Numbered from the stretch's first letter, positions 1 through 8,382 are shown. The stretch: 64,000 nucleotides of DNA from CADEDH01 sp965262175 (GCA_965262175.1 CBDHES010000010.1:124001-188000); one strand, 5' to 3'. A program made the numbers and translations. The notes: generated by a model not told the origin, from the letters alone.

Positions 1-2
1 TG

Positions 3-437
3 GCCAAGCAGACCGAGGACAACGCGGCCGGGGCCAGCGAGCGGGTCGCCCGGCTCGAGACCAGCAGCGATCAGATCGGCAAGATCCTCGAGGTCATCCA
101 GGGACTGGCGGCCCAGACCAACCTGCTGGCCCTCAACGCCACGATCGAGTCGGCCCGGGCCGGCGAGGTCGGCAAGGGCTTTGCCGTGGTGGCCAACGAG
201 GTGAAGATGTTGGCCACCCAGACCAGCGATGCGGCAAACGACATCGGCAACAGCATCGAGGCCATCCAGACCGAGGTGGCCAGCGTGGTCCAGATGATCG
301 GGACCATCACCGAGTCGGCGACCGACGTGACGGCGATGACGACGACGGTCGCCTCGGCGGTCGAGGAGCAGTCGTCGGTGATGGCCAGCATGAACCAATC
401 GGCCGACCGGCTCCTCACGCTCAGCGGCGCCCGATAG
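3..437 (+). CDS. Methyl-accepting chemotaxis protein, C-terminal fragment (cut by window edge)
   Basis: The reading frame is open at the left edge and gives 144 residues of a chemoreceptor signalling domain. The hairpin-tip region reads AAQTNLLALNATIESARAGE followed by GKGFAVVANEVKMLA, the most conserved stretch of the MCP signalling module, which in the family binds CheA and CheW. The C-terminal coiled coil contains VEEQSSVMASMNQSADRL. The Gln-rich methylation helices, membrane segments and sensor domain must lie upstream, outside the window. No che genes are visible nearby, but a second MCP-like gene lies at 6979. The domain call is firm; the ligand is unknown. Confidence 0.9.
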   Translation, partial: AKQTEDNAAGASERVARLETSSDQIGKILEVIQGLAAQTNLLALNATIESARAGEVGKGFAVVANEVKMLATQTSDAANDIGNSIEAIQTEVASVVQMIGTITESATDVTAMTTTVASAVEEQSSVMASMNQSADRLLTLSGAR

Positions 438-461
438 GGCCCAGTCGATCCGCCAGGGGCT

Positions 462-1301
462 TCAGCCGGTGAGCCCCTGGCCGCCGTCGACCGGCAGCGA
501 GACCCCGGTCACGAACCGGGCCTCGTCGCTGTGGAGGAACAGCGCGGCGTGGGCCACGTCCCACGCCGAGCCCATCCGGCGGCCGAGCGGAACCCGCCGG
601 TTGCGCTGGGCCACCACCTCGGACCGGGGCGTGCCCTGGGCGACCCGGGCCTCGATGGCCATCGGGGTGTCCATGAGGCCGGGGAGGATGGCGTTGACCC
701 TGACCCCGAAGCGGGCGTTGGCCGCCGCCAGGTGCTCGGTCAGCCCGAGGAGACCGACCTTGGTCGTCTTGTAGCCGACCAGGGGATAGGCGAGGCGGGC
801 GGCCATCGACGAGATCGTGACGATCGAGCCCGAGCCCTGGTCCTGCATGACGGGCAGGGCGTGCCGGGCCGCCAGCCAGGCGCCCTTGAGGTTGATCTCC
901 CACAATCGGTCGAACGTGTCGGGGTCGAGCTCGGTGGCGGTGGCGTCGCCCCCGGCGATGCTGACCCCGACGTTGTAGTGGACGATGTCGAGCCGGCCGT
1001 GTTCGGCGACGGTGGCCTCGACGAGGGCCCGATGGCCGTCGTCGTCGGTCACCTCCAGCTCGGCCGCGGTCGCCGTCCCACCGTCGTCGGCGATGAGGGA
1101 GGCCGTCTGGTCCGCTCGGTCGCCCACCCGGTCGGCAGCGACGACCGTCGCCCCCGCCCGGGCCAGCAGCAGCGCCGTGGCCCGACCGTTGCCGATCGTC
1201 TCACCCGGTGTCTGACCGGCCCCGATCACGATCGCCACCCGGTCTCGAAGTCGGTCGGTCACCGGGACCTCGATCGGGCTGGTGGTCGGGATCTCGCTCA
1301 T
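462..1301 (-). CDS. SDR family NAD(P)-dependent oxidoreductase
   Basis: This 279-residue classical short-chain dehydrogenase has a Rossmann fold. The nucleotide loop is GAGQTPGETIGNG (27-39), longer than the usual TGxxxGxG. The segment normally written NNAG is NVG (110-112). The catalytic set is present: Ser164/165 in TISSMAA, and Tyr177 and Lys181 in YKTTK. The C-terminal SLPVDGGQGLTG is typical of the family. The extended glycine loop and Asp57 after beta2 suggest NAD(H) preference, which is inference. It is transcribed alone; a TAGCGT -10 box lies 7 nt before the ATG, so the mRNA is probably leaderless. The substrate cannot be told from sequence. Confidence 0.9.
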   Translation of the reverse strand: MSEIPTTSPIEVPVTDRLRDRVAIVIGAGQTPGETIGNGRATALLLARAGATVVAADRVGDRADQTASLIADDGGTATAAELEVTDDDGHRALVEATVAEHGRLDIVHYNVGVSIAGGDATATELDPDTFDRLWEINLKGAWLAARHALPVMQDQGSGSIVTISSMAARLAYPLVGYKTTKVGLLGLTEHLAAANARFGVRVNAILPGLMDTPMAIEARVAQGTPRSEVVAQRNRRVPLGRRMGSAWDVAHAALFLHSDEARFVTGVSLPVDGGQGLTG

Positions 1302-1308
1302 CGGCCCG

Positions 1309-1338
1309 ACGCTAGGCCCCGGAGCGGGGCCCGCTCAA
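1309..1338 (-). promoter_or_regulatory. Leaderless promoter of the SDR gene
   Basis: Read on the minus strand, TTGAGC (1333-1338), an 18-nt spacer and TAGCGT (1309-1314) are followed by 7 nt and then the ATG at 1301. Transcription would start at or next to the start codon. This is inferred from spacing only. Confidence 0.5.
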
Positions 1339-1370
1339 CGGGACGGGTCGGCGGTCCCGGGCTCGGCCGA

Positions 1371-3050
1371 TCACCCGACGCACTCGGCGGGGTAGGGGAA
1401 CCAGCGCAGGTGTTCGAAGTCCTCGGTGGTCTCCGGTGGGGCCAGGGGCGACGATCGGTTGGCCCGCTGTTGCTCGACGAGGTCGGCCGCGGTGGCCACG
1501 AACGTCGACAGCGGGACCGAGCCGAGCCTCCGGCGGTGGTCCTCGTACCGCAGGCCGTCGGGGGTGTAGGCGATGTCGTGGAGGCTCATCGGGGCCTCCC
1601 GCGGCTCACGGTGGTGCCAGATGCCGGTGGTGGGGCAGAACCGGTACTCGGGAAGGAACGCCGCGCCGTGGTCGGCCACGAACCGGACCGCGGCCACCAG
1701 GTAGTCGACGGTCTCGTCATCCACGAAGTAGTTGAAGTTGACCCGGACCCAGCCGGGCTTGATCCCCTCGCAGCCCCGGTTGATCTCCCGCTCGAACTCG
1801 TGGGAGCGGTCGAGGTCGATGCCCAGCAGCCGGTGACCGTAGGGGCCGGCGCAGGAGCAGCCGCCCCGGGCCTGGATGCCGAACAGGTCGTTGAGGAGGG
1901 CGACGACGAAGTTGTGGTGGAGGAAGCCGCGATCGCCGTGACGGACCACGAACGACACGATCGACAGCCGCTCGGCCTCGGGGTTGCCGAGGATGACCAG
2001 GTTGGGCTCGTCGGCCCAGGCAGCGATGGCCCGACCCAGGAACCGCTCCTCGCGGGACCGGATCGTCTCGACGCCGACCGCCTCCTTGAGCTGGAAGACC
2101 AGGCCGGCCCGGATCGCCCCGACGATGGCCGGCGTGCCGCCCTCCTCCCGGTGCTCGATGTCGGCCAGGTAGTCGTGGGTGTCGGGGTTGACGTAGGCGA
2201 CCGTTCCGCCGCCGGGCACGTCGGGCACCCGGTTGGTGAACAGCTCCCGGCGGGCGACCAGCAGCCCCGGGGTCCCGGGCCCGCCGATCAGCTTGTGGGG
2301 CGAGACGAAGACGGCGTCGTAGTAGTCGTCGCCCGTCGACGCCGACCCCATGTCGATCTCGACGTAGGGAGCGGCGGCGGCGAAGTCCCAGAACGCCAGG
2401 GCACCGTGGGCGTGGAGGAGCGACGACACCCCCCGGGTGTCGGTGATGATGCCGGTGACGTTCGAGGCGGCGGAGAACGATCCGATCTTCAGCGGTCGGT
2501 CGGCGTAGCGTTCGAGTTGGGCCGCCAGCTCGGCCGCGTCGAGATGGCCGTCGGCGTCCTCGTCGATGGTGACCACGTCGGCGATCGACTCCCGCCACGG
2601 GATCTCGTTCGAGTGGTGCTCGTAGGGCCCGATGAACACGACCGGGCGCTCCCCGGCCGGGATCCGGTCGCTCAGGTGGTACCGGTCCTCGAGCTCGGAG
2701 GGGATGCGGAGCCCGAGCACACCGATCATCTTGTCGATCGCCCCGGTCGATCCGGTCCCGCAGAACAACACGGCGTGCTCGTCGGTGGCCCCGGTGCACC
2801 GGGCGACGATGGCCCTCGCCTCCTCCCGGAACCGGGTCGTCTGGAGGCCGGTTCCCGACGATTCGGTATGGGTGTTGGCGTAGAGCGGGAGGACCGCGGT
2901 GCGGATGTAGTCCTCGATGAACGAGAGCGCTCGACCGGAGGCGGTGTAGTCGGCGTAGACGACCGGTCGGGGTCCGAACGGTCCGTCGACCGCTTCATCG
3001 GATCCGATCACCGACCGACGGATCAGCGGGATGAGATCGGCGGAGGCCAT
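1371..3050 (-). CDS. Class V aminotransferase / cysteine desulfurase-like PLP enzyme
   Basis: This 559-residue fold-type I PLP enzyme belongs to the class V (SufS/IscS/CsdA-like) group. The PLP lysine is Lys253 in SPHKLIGGPGTPG. The phosphate loop GTGSTG is at 98-103, and SFSAASNVTG (191-200) matches the conserved strand after the PLP-contacting region. A Cys-rich loop RGGCSCAGPYGHRLL (Cys398, Cys400) sits where desulfurases carry the sulfur-accepting cysteine. It is about 150 residues longer than SufS, with an extra C-terminal domain (about 430-559). No suf, isc or mnm genes are adjacent, so a housekeeping Fe-S role is not supported. The family is sure; desulfurase versus lyase or aminotransferase activity is open. 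Confidence 0.85.
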   Translation of the reverse strand: MASADLIPLIRRSVIGSDEAVDGPFGPRPVVYADYTASGRALSFIEDYIRTAVLPLYANTHTESSGTGLQTTRFREEARAIVARCTGATDEHAVLFCGTGSTGAIDKMIGVLGLRIPSELEDRYHLSDRIPAGERPVVFIGPYEHHSNEIPWRESIADVVTIDEDADGHLDAAELAAQLERYADRPLKIGSFSAASNVTGIITDTRGVSSLLHAHGALAFWDFAAAAPYVEIDMGSASTGDDYYDAVFVSPHKLIGGPGTPGLLVARRELFTNRVPDVPGGGTVAYVNPDTHDYLADIEHREEGGTPAIVGAIRAGLVFQLKEAVGVETIRSREERFLGRAIAAWADEPNLVILGNPEAERLSIVSFVVRHGDRGFLHHNFVVALLNDLFGIQARGGCSCAGPYGHRLLGIDLDRSHEFEREINRGCEGIKPGWVRVNFNYFVDDETVDYLVAAVRFVADHGAAFLPEYRFCPTTGIWHHREPREAPMSLHDIAYTPDGLRYEDHRRRLGSVPLSTFVATAADLVEQQRANRSSPLAPPETTEDFEHLRWFPYPAECVG

Positions 3051-3056
3051 GGGCTC

Positions 3057-3062
3057 ACCCTA
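3057..3062 (-). promoter_or_regulatory. Leaderless -10 box of the PLP enzyme gene
   Basis: TAGGGT on the minus strand is followed by 6 nt and then the ATG at 3050. No convincing -35 is visible. The spacing matches the other leaderless candidates in this window. Confidence 0.4.
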
Positions 3063-3105
3063 CGCGACCACGACGTCCCGGGGGACTCCGGGGGTGCGGT
3101 GTCGT

Positions 3106-3381
3106 TCAGAGGTGGCGGTACACGTCGGCCGGGGTCAGGCCCCGGGCCACCATCGTCACCTGGAGCCAGTACAGGAGCTGGGAGATCTCCTCGGCCAGCT
3201 CGGCGTCGGATCCGTGCTCGGCGGCCAGCCACACCTCGCCGGCCTCCTCGATCACCTTCTTGCCGATCGAGTGGATGCCGGCATCGAGGGCTGCCACCGT
3301 CGACGAGCCTTCGGGGCGCTCGACGGCCCGGGAGGCCAACGTCTCGTACAGCGAGTCGAACGTATGGGACTCCGAGGCCAT
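3106..3381 (-). CDS. hisE: Phosphoribosyl-ATP pyrophosphatase
   Basis: HisE hydrolyses phosphoribosyl-ATP to phosphoribosyl-AMP and pyrophosphate, the second step of histidine synthesis, in the cytoplasm. At 91 residues it has the usual length of a stand-alone actinobacterial HisE. The all-alpha MazG-like fold is shown by GKKVIEEAGEVWLAA and by EEISQLLYWLQV, whose acidic residues bind Mg2+ in the family. It stands apart from any other his gene in the window, though in many actinobacteria hisE sits with hisG. It starts 143 bp from the divergent amidase gene. The identification is secure by motif and length. Confidence 0.92.
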   Translation of the reverse strand: MASESHTFDSLYETLASRAVERPEGSSTVAALDAGIHSIGKKVIEEAGEVWLAAEHGSDAELAEEISQLLYWLQVTMVARGLTPADVYRHL

Positions 3382-3428
3382 GGCGTCAGCATGTCACGCA
3401 GCGTTCATGGATCCACCCGCCCGGACCC

Positions 3429-3457
3429 TTGTCCCGCTCCGACCCCTCCGTTAGGTT
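3429..3457 (+). promoter_or_regulatory. Promoter of the pyrimidine-degradation operon
   Basis: TTGTCC (3429-3434), a 17-nt spacer and TAGGTT (3452-3457) lie about 66 bp before the first start codon, leaving a leader of roughly 60 nt that ends in the ribosome site GAGGAGG. Inferred from consensus. Confidence 0.5.
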
Positions 3458-3523
3458 CGGACCACGCTCTGACCGGTCGGGTCCGCCGCCGGCCGACGTG
3501 AGGTAGGCCGAGGAGGTTCGACC

Positions 3524-4366
3524 ATGAGCAACACCGTGACCGCGGCGATCGTGCAGACCGCCTGGACCGGCGACAAGGAGTCGATGATCGAGCTCCACGA
3601 GAAGTACGTCGCCGAGGCGGCCCAGGCCGGCGCCCGGGTGATGTGCTTCCAGGAGCTGTTCTACGGCCCGTACTTCTGCCAGGTCCAGGACGACCAGTAC
3701 TACTCCTACACCGAGGCCATCCCCGACGGCCCGACGACCAAGCGGTTCCAGGAGCTGGCCGAGCGGCATGGCATGGTCCTGATCCTCCCGATGTACGAGG
3801 AGGAGCAGCCCGGCATCCTCTACAACACCGCGGCCGTGATCGACGCCGACGGGAGCTACCTCGGCAAGTACCGCAAGACCCACATCCCCCAGGTGAAGGG
3901 GTTCTGGGAGAAGTTCTACTTCCGGCCCGGCAACCTCGGCTTTCCGGTCTTCGAGACGGCGGTCGGCCGGGTCGGCGTGTACATCTGCTACGACCGGCAC
4001 TTCCCCGAGGGATGGCGGGCCCTCGGGCTCAACGGGGCTCAGATGGTGTTCAACCCGTCGGCCACCAGCCGCGGTCTGTCGTCCTATCTGTGGAAGCTGG
4101 AGCAGACCTCGTCGGCGGCGGCCAACATGTACTACGTGGGGGCGATCAACCGGGTCGGCATCGAACCCCTCGGCGACAACGACTTCTACGGCATGTCGTA
4201 CTTCGCCAGCCCCCGGGGGCAGATCATCGACGGTGCGGCCTCCGACCAGGCCGCAGAGCTCGTCGTCCGGGACCTCGACCTCGATGCCGTCGACGAGGTC
4301 CGGGCCCAGTGGGCCTTCTACCGCGATCGACGGCCCGACATGTACGGCCCCCTGACCGAGGCCTGA
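3524..4366 (+). CDS. Nitrilase-superfamily amidohydrolase, probable beta-ureidopropionase
   Basis: This 280-residue carbon-nitrogen hydrolase has the Glu-Lys-Cys triad visible: Glu44 in FQELFYGPYF, Lys118 in KYRKTHIPQ and Cys155 in ICYDRHFPEGWR. The sequence style is that of the N-carbamoyl-beta-alanine / N-carbamoylputrescine amidase branch. The dihydropyrimidinase gene 14 bp downstream favours beta-ureidopropionase, which would hydrolyse N-carbamoyl-beta-alanine to beta-alanine, CO2 and ammonia as the last step of reductive uracil breakdown. A strong GAGGAGG site lies 7 nt before the ATG. It is shorter than the eukaryotic enzyme, as is normal for bacteria. N-carbamoylputrescine amidase is the main alternative. 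Confidence 0.85.
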   Translation: MSNTVTAAIVQTAWTGDKESMIELHEKYVAEAAQAGARVMCFQELFYGPYFCQVQDDQYYSYTEAIPDGPTTKRFQELAERHGMVLILPMYEEEQPGILYNTAAVIDADGSYLGKYRKTHIPQVKGFWEKFYFRPGNLGFPVFETAVGRVGVYICYDRHFPEGWRALGLNGAQMVFNPSATSRGLSSYLWKLEQTSSAAANMYYVGAINRVGIEPLGDNDFYGMSYFASPRGQIIDGAASDQAAELVVRDLDLDAVDEVRAQWAFYRDRRPDMYGPLTEA

Positions 4367-4380
4367 GACGAGAGGACACG

Positions 4381-5793
4381 ATGACCACACTGATCAAGGG
4401 AGGCACGCTCGTCAGTGCCACCGGGGCCTCGGAGACCGACGTCCTCATCGACGGCGAGCGGATCGCCGCCCTGCTGGCGCCGGGATCCGATCTCGCCATC
4501 TCGGCCGAGGGCGGAGCCGAGACCGTGCTCGACGCTGCGGGCAAGCTCGTCGTGCCGGGTGGCATCGACGCCCACACCCACATGGAGCTCCCTTTCGGAG
4601 GGACCTTCGCCTCCGACACCTTCGAGACCGGGACCCGGGCCGCCGCCTGGGGTGGGACGACGACGATCATCGATTTCGCCGTCCAGAGCTACGGCCAGGA
4701 CGTGCGGGCCTGCCTCGACGAGTGGCAGGCCAAGGCGGATGGCCAGTGCGCCGTCGACTACGCCTTCCACATGATCGTCGGCGGTGTCGATGAGTCGTCG
4801 TTGAAGATGATGGATGTCCTGGTCGACGAGGGCATCACCAGCTTCAAGCTGTTCATGGCCTATCCGGGCGTGTTCTACGCCGATGACGGCCAGATCCTCC
4901 GGGCGATGCAGAAGGCCAACGCCAACGGGGCGATGATCATGATGCACGCCGAGAACGGCATCGCCATCGACGTCCTGGCCGAGCAGGCGGTCAGCCGGGG
5001 GGAGACCGGCCCGGTCAACCACGGCTACGTCCGGCGGGCGGAGCTGGAGGGTGAGGCGACCTACCGGGCCATCCAGCTGGCGAAGGTGGCCGAAGCCCCG
5101 CTGTACATCGTCCACCTCTCCGCCTCTCAGGCGTTGGAAGCGGTTGCGGCGGCCCGCAACGAGGGGCGGAACGTGTTCGCCGAGACGTGCCCCCAGTACC
5201 TCTACCTCAACTTGGAGGATCACCTGGGCGCTCCCGGGTTCGCCGGCGCCGGGTACGTCTGCTCGACCCCGTTGCGCTCCAAGCACGAGTCCCACCAGAA
5301 GGACCTGTGGCAGGGGTTGCGGACCAACGACCTGAGCGTCGTCGCCACCGACCACTGCCCGTTCTGCATGAAGGACCAGAAGGAGCTGGGTCTCGACGAC
5401 TTCCGGGCCATCCCCAACGGGATCGGCGGCGTGGAGCACCGCATGGACCTCATGTACCAGGGGGTGGTGGCCGGCGAGCTGACCCTGCCCCGATGGGTCG
5501 AGTTGTGCTCCACCACCCCGGCCAGGATGTTCGGCCTCTACGGCCGCAAGGGGGTGATCGAGCCCGGCGCCGACGCCGACGTCGTGATCTACGACCCCGA
5601 CACGACGACCACGATCTCGGTCGACACCCACCACATGAACATGGACTACTCGGCCTACGAGGGCACGACCGTCGACGGCGGCATAGACACGGTCATCAGC
5701 CGGGGGCGCATGATCTTGGCCGGCGGCGAGTACCTCGGGGCCAAGGGCGACGGCCAGTACCTGCGGCGAGGCCTGTCGCAGTACCTCCTCTGA
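4381..5793 (+). CDS. hydA: Dihydropyrimidinase
   Basis: This 470-residue cyclic amidohydrolase opens dihydrouracil or dihydrothymine to the N-carbamoyl-beta-amino acid. All binuclear zinc ligands are visible: His65 and His67 in GGIDAHTHMEL, the carboxylated Lys156 in SFKLFMAYPG, His189 in MMHAENG, His245 in YIVHLSAS and Asp324 in ATDHCPF. Length and motifs match bacterial D-hydantoinase/dihydropyrimidinase. The start is at 4381 with GAGAGGA just upstream; upstream codons in the frame overlap the amidase gene and were discarded. Its place between the ureidopropionase-type amidase and an LLM flavin-type protein supports pyrimidine degradation rather than hydantoin use. Confidence 0.93.
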   Translation: MTTLIKGGTLVSATGASETDVLIDGERIAALLAPGSDLAISAEGGAETVLDAAGKLVVPGGIDAHTHMELPFGGTFASDTFETGTRAAAWGGTTTIIDFAVQSYGQDVRACLDEWQAKADGQCAVDYAFHMIVGGVDESSLKMMDVLVDEGITSFKLFMAYPGVFYADDGQILRAMQKANANGAMIMMHAENGIAIDVLAEQAVSRGETGPVNHGYVRRAELEGEATYRAIQLAKVAEAPLYIVHLSASQALEAVAAARNEGRNVFAETCPQYLYLNLEDHLGAPGFAGAGYVCSTPLRSKHESHQKDLWQGLRTNDLSVVATDHCPFCMKDQKELGLDDFRAIPNGIGGVEHRMDLMYQGVVAGELTLPRWVELCSTTPARMFGLYGRKGVIEPGADADVVIYDPDTTTTISVDTHHMNMDYSAYEGTTVDGGIDTVISRGRMILAGGEYLGAKGDGQYLRRGLSQYLL

Positions 5794-5807
5794 GGCCGGG
5801 GGTCGCG

Positions 5808-6809
5808 ATGGACTTCGGAGTAGTGCTGCAGACCGACCCGCCGGCGTGGCGGGTGGTGGAGCTGGCCCGGCAGGCCGAGACGCTCGGCTTCAGCTACGGC
5901 TGGACGTTCGACTCCCACATCCTGTGGCAGGAGCCGTACGTCATCTACAGCCAGATGCTGTCGGCGACCAACACCATGGTCGTGGGCCCGATGGTGACCA
6001 ACCCGGGAACCCGGAACTGGACGGTGACCGGCTCGCTGTTCGCCACCCTCAACGACATGTTCGGCAATCGGACGATCTGCGGGATCGGCCGAGGCGACTC
6101 GGCGATGCGGGTGCTGGGCCACAAGCCATCGACCCTCGCCACCTTGAGTGACGCCATGGGGGTCATCAAGGGGTTGGCCGAGGGGCGGGAGGTCACCTAC
6201 AACGGCACGACCCAGCAGATCCCGTGGGCGTCGCCGTCATCGGAGCTGAAGGTGCTGATGGCGGCCTACGGGCCAAAGGCCCTCGACCTGTGCGGCCGGG
6301 AGACCGACGGGTTCATCCTCCAGCTGGCCGACCCCCAGATCGCCGAGTGGACGATCGGTGCCGTTCGTTCGGCGGCGGCCGCCGCCGGCCGGGATCCCGA
6401 CGACCTTCACATCTGTGTCGCCGCCCCGGCCTACGTCGGCACCGACCTGGCCCACCAACGGGACCAGTGCCGATGGTTCGGGGGGATGGTCGGCAACCAC
6501 GTCGCCGACCTCGTCGAGCGGTACGGCGACCAGGGAGGCGCGGTACCGACGGCGCTCACCGACTACATCAGGGGGCGGGAGGGGTACGACTACTCGGGTC
6601 ACGGCAAGGCCGGCCACGACCACACCGACTTCGTGCCCGATGAGATCATCGACCGGTTCTGCATCCTCGGCGACGAGGCCACCCATGTGTCCCGCCTGCG
6701 GGAACTGGCCGATCTCGGGGTCGACCAGTTCGCCATCTATCTGATGCACGACCAGAAGGACGAGACCCTCAACGCCTACGGCCAGCGGGTCATCCCCCAA
6801 CTCAGCTGA
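5808..6809 (+). CDS. LLM-class F420-type oxidoreductase linked to pyrimidine catabolism
   Basis: This 333-residue luciferase-like (TIM-barrel) protein starts MDFGVVLQTDPPAWRVVELA. It contains GNRTICGIGRGDSAMRVLG and LKVLMAAYGPKALDLCGRETDGFILQL, the usual cofactor-pocket strands of F420-dependent members. It is 14 bp downstream of dihydropyrimidinase, so it is almost certainly cotranscribed. The family resembles one often found beside dihydropyrimidinase in mycobacteria (from memory). A role in reducing the pyrimidine, or in a neighbouring oxidation, is inference; no classical dihydropyrimidine dehydrogenase gene is in the window. The last codons and the stop lie inside the first of three 18-bp palindromic repeats. 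Confidence 0.85.
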   Translation: MDFGVVLQTDPPAWRVVELARQAETLGFSYGWTFDSHILWQEPYVIYSQMLSATNTMVVGPMVTNPGTRNWTVTGSLFATLNDMFGNRTICGIGRGDSAMRVLGHKPSTLATLSDAMGVIKGLAEGREVTYNGTTQQIPWASPSSELKVLMAAYGPKALDLCGRETDGFILQLADPQIAEWTIGAVRSAAAAAGRDPDDLHICVAAPAYVGTDLAHQRDQCRWFGGMVGNHVADLVERYGDQGGAVPTALTDYIRGREGYDYSGHGKAGHDHTDFVPDEIIDRFCILGDEATHVSRLRELADLGVDQFAIYLMHDQKDETLNAYGQRVIPQLS

Positions 6810-6851
6810 GTTGGCCAACTCCGCTGAGTTGGCTAACTCCGCTCAGTTGGC
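6798..6851. repeat. Three tandem 18-bp palindromic repeats over a gene end
   Basis: Three copies of an 18-bp unit lie head to tail at 6798-6815, 6816-6833 and 6834-6851. The unit is caactcagctgagttggc, and copies differ at one to three positions. The first copy holds a perfect 14-bp palindrome (AACTCAGCTGAGTT) and overlaps the stop codon of the LLM gene. Confidence 0.85.
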
Positions 6852-6901
6852 GACTCGGCTGGTCCGCTAACGGTCGGGTGGCTCGGGCCGATGGGACGGG
6901 C

Positions 6902-6938
6902 GACTCGGGATGGGCCGGAGGGCCCACCGTCCCGAGTC
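6902..6938 (+). terminator. Hairpin terminator after the pyrimidine operon
   Basis: The stem GACTCGGGA (6902-6910) pairs with TCCCGAGTC (6930-6938). An inner stem GGGCC/GGCCC (6912-6916, 6921-6925) closes a GGAG loop. No T-run follows. It lies before the soluble MCP gene and spans an upstream ATG at 6910, which argues for the later start at 6979. Confidence 0.6.
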
Positions 6939-6978
6939 GTCCGACCCGCCCCGCGTCAGCCGAGAGCGAGACCCCCCA

Positions 6979-8331
6979 ATGCTTCTGCGCCGCCGCCGCC
7001 GTTCCGATCGTCCGGAGAACCCGCCGGGTGATGTGGTGATCGACATCGTCGACACCGTCGGCCGGCCGTCCCAGCCCGCCGACCACCTGGTCATCGACGT
7101 CGCCGCCGACGGCCCGCCCGCCGGGGCCCGGCGGCGGGCCCGGTCCCGTCGAGCCGTGTCCGGTCGACGGGCCGCCCCTGCGGTGAGCGACCACCGGCCG
7201 GGCGGACCCGGCGGCGACGCCGCCCAACGGATCGCAGCCAGCTTCGACGACATCGCCCATGCCTCGGCCGAGGTGACCCGGGGATGCGATGCGGTGCTCG
7301 ATCGGCTGTGGGGCCAGGCCGAGCGAACCTTGGCTCTGGAGACCTACGCCGCCGGCCTCCAGGCTCAGAGCCGGGATGCCGAGGCGTCGATCGCCGAGCT
7401 GACATCGGTGGCAGCGGAGATCGCCCGGCTGGCCAAGGGGGTGGCCGACCTCGCCAACCAGACCGGTCTGGTCACGATGAACGCCGCCATCGAGGCGGCC
7501 CGGGCCGGTGAGGCCGGGGCGACGTTCGCCCCGGTGGCCGACGAGGTCCGCTCGTTGGCGGGACGGGCCGCCGAGTCGAGCGGTCGGATCCAGGACCTGG
7601 CCGATCGGATCGGCACCTCGACCGGTGCCGTCTCCGATTCGTTGGCTGCCGTCGCTCGCCGGGCCGACCTCGGACCGGTGGCCGCCGACCTGCTGGCCGG
7701 GCTCGACGAGACGGCGGTTCAGGTCGATCGCATCTCGACTCGGGCCTTCGGCATCGGCGAGAGTGCCGGCGTCATCTATGAGCTGCGGGGTGAGCGGGCC
7801 CTTCCGGTCGAGATTCGACCCGTGTTGGCCGCCGCCCAGGAGGCCGTCACCGCGATCGAGGCTCGGATCGCCGCCGATGTGGCCGGCGGGATCATCGCGC
7901 TCGAGGATCTGTTCGACGACGGGTACGACCCGATCGAGGGCTCCGACCCCGTCCGCTACGTCACTCGGTTCGACGCGTACACCGATCGGGCCCTGCCGGC
8001 GATCCAGGACGGGCTGCTCGATCGGACGCCGCTGCTGGCCTACGCCGCCTGCATCGACCGCAACGGCTATGTCCCGACCCACAACCGCATCTTCGACGAG
8101 CCGCCGACCGGCGACTACGACCTCGACGTGGCCCGGAGCCGGAGCAAACGGATCTTCGATGACCCCTGCTCGTTGCGGGCAGCGGCCAACACCCGATCGT
8201 TCCTGGTCCAGACCTATGCCCGTGAAACCGGCGAGATCATGCAGGACATCGCGGTGCCGATCCGGTTCGGGGAGCGGCCGTGGGGCAACCTCCGGGTCGG
8301 TGTCGTCGTCGGCCGGACGTCGTCCCCCTGA
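6979..8331 (+). CDS. Soluble methyl-accepting chemotaxis-like protein with C-terminal sensor domain
   Basis: The protein has 450 residues and no membrane segment. After a basic, disordered N-terminus (1-80), residues 140-215 carry a short MCP signalling core, DLANQTGLVTMNAAIEAARA and FAPVADEVRSLAGRA. Residues 320-445 resemble the C-terminal sensory domain known from alphaproteobacterial MCPs, with FDAYTDRALPAIQDGLL, DRNGYVPTHN (360-369), SKRIFDDP, FLVQTYARETG and PWGNLRVGVVVG. The signalling hairpin is much shorter than in true receptors, so CheA contact is uncertain. The start was put at 6979 because the upstream ATG at 6910 lies inside a strong hairpin. It likely senses a cytoplasmic signal; the ligand is unknown. 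Confidence 0.8.
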   Translation: MLLRRRRRSDRPENPPGDVVIDIVDTVGRPSQPADHLVIDVAADGPPAGARRRARSRRAVSGRRAAPAVSDHRPGGPGGDAAQRIAASFDDIAHASAEVTRGCDAVLDRLWGQAERTLALETYAAGLQAQSRDAEASIAELTSVAAEIARLAKGVADLANQTGLVTMNAAIEAARAGEAGATFAPVADEVRSLAGRAAESSGRIQDLADRIGTSTGAVSDSLAAVARRADLGPVAADLLAGLDETAVQVDRISTRAFGIGESAGVIYELRGERALPVEIRPVLAAAQEAVTAIEARIAADVAGGIIALEDLFDDGYDPIEGSDPVRYVTRFDAYTDRALPAIQDGLLDRTPLLAYAACIDRNGYVPTHNRIFDEPPTGDYDLDVARSRSKRIFDDPCSLRAAANTRSFLVQTYARETGEIMQDIAVPIRFGERPWGNLRVGVVVGRTSSP

Positions 8332-8382
8332 TCCATCCGGCCCGGTTCCGCCGACCCGGTTGCCACCGGCCCGGCCGGCCGG

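Noticed and set aside
531..3506. Plus-strand frame of 991 codons across the SDR, PLP-enzyme and hisE genes
   Set aside because: Crosses three well-supported minus-strand genes and reads as Arg/Gly/Pro-rich shadow sequence.
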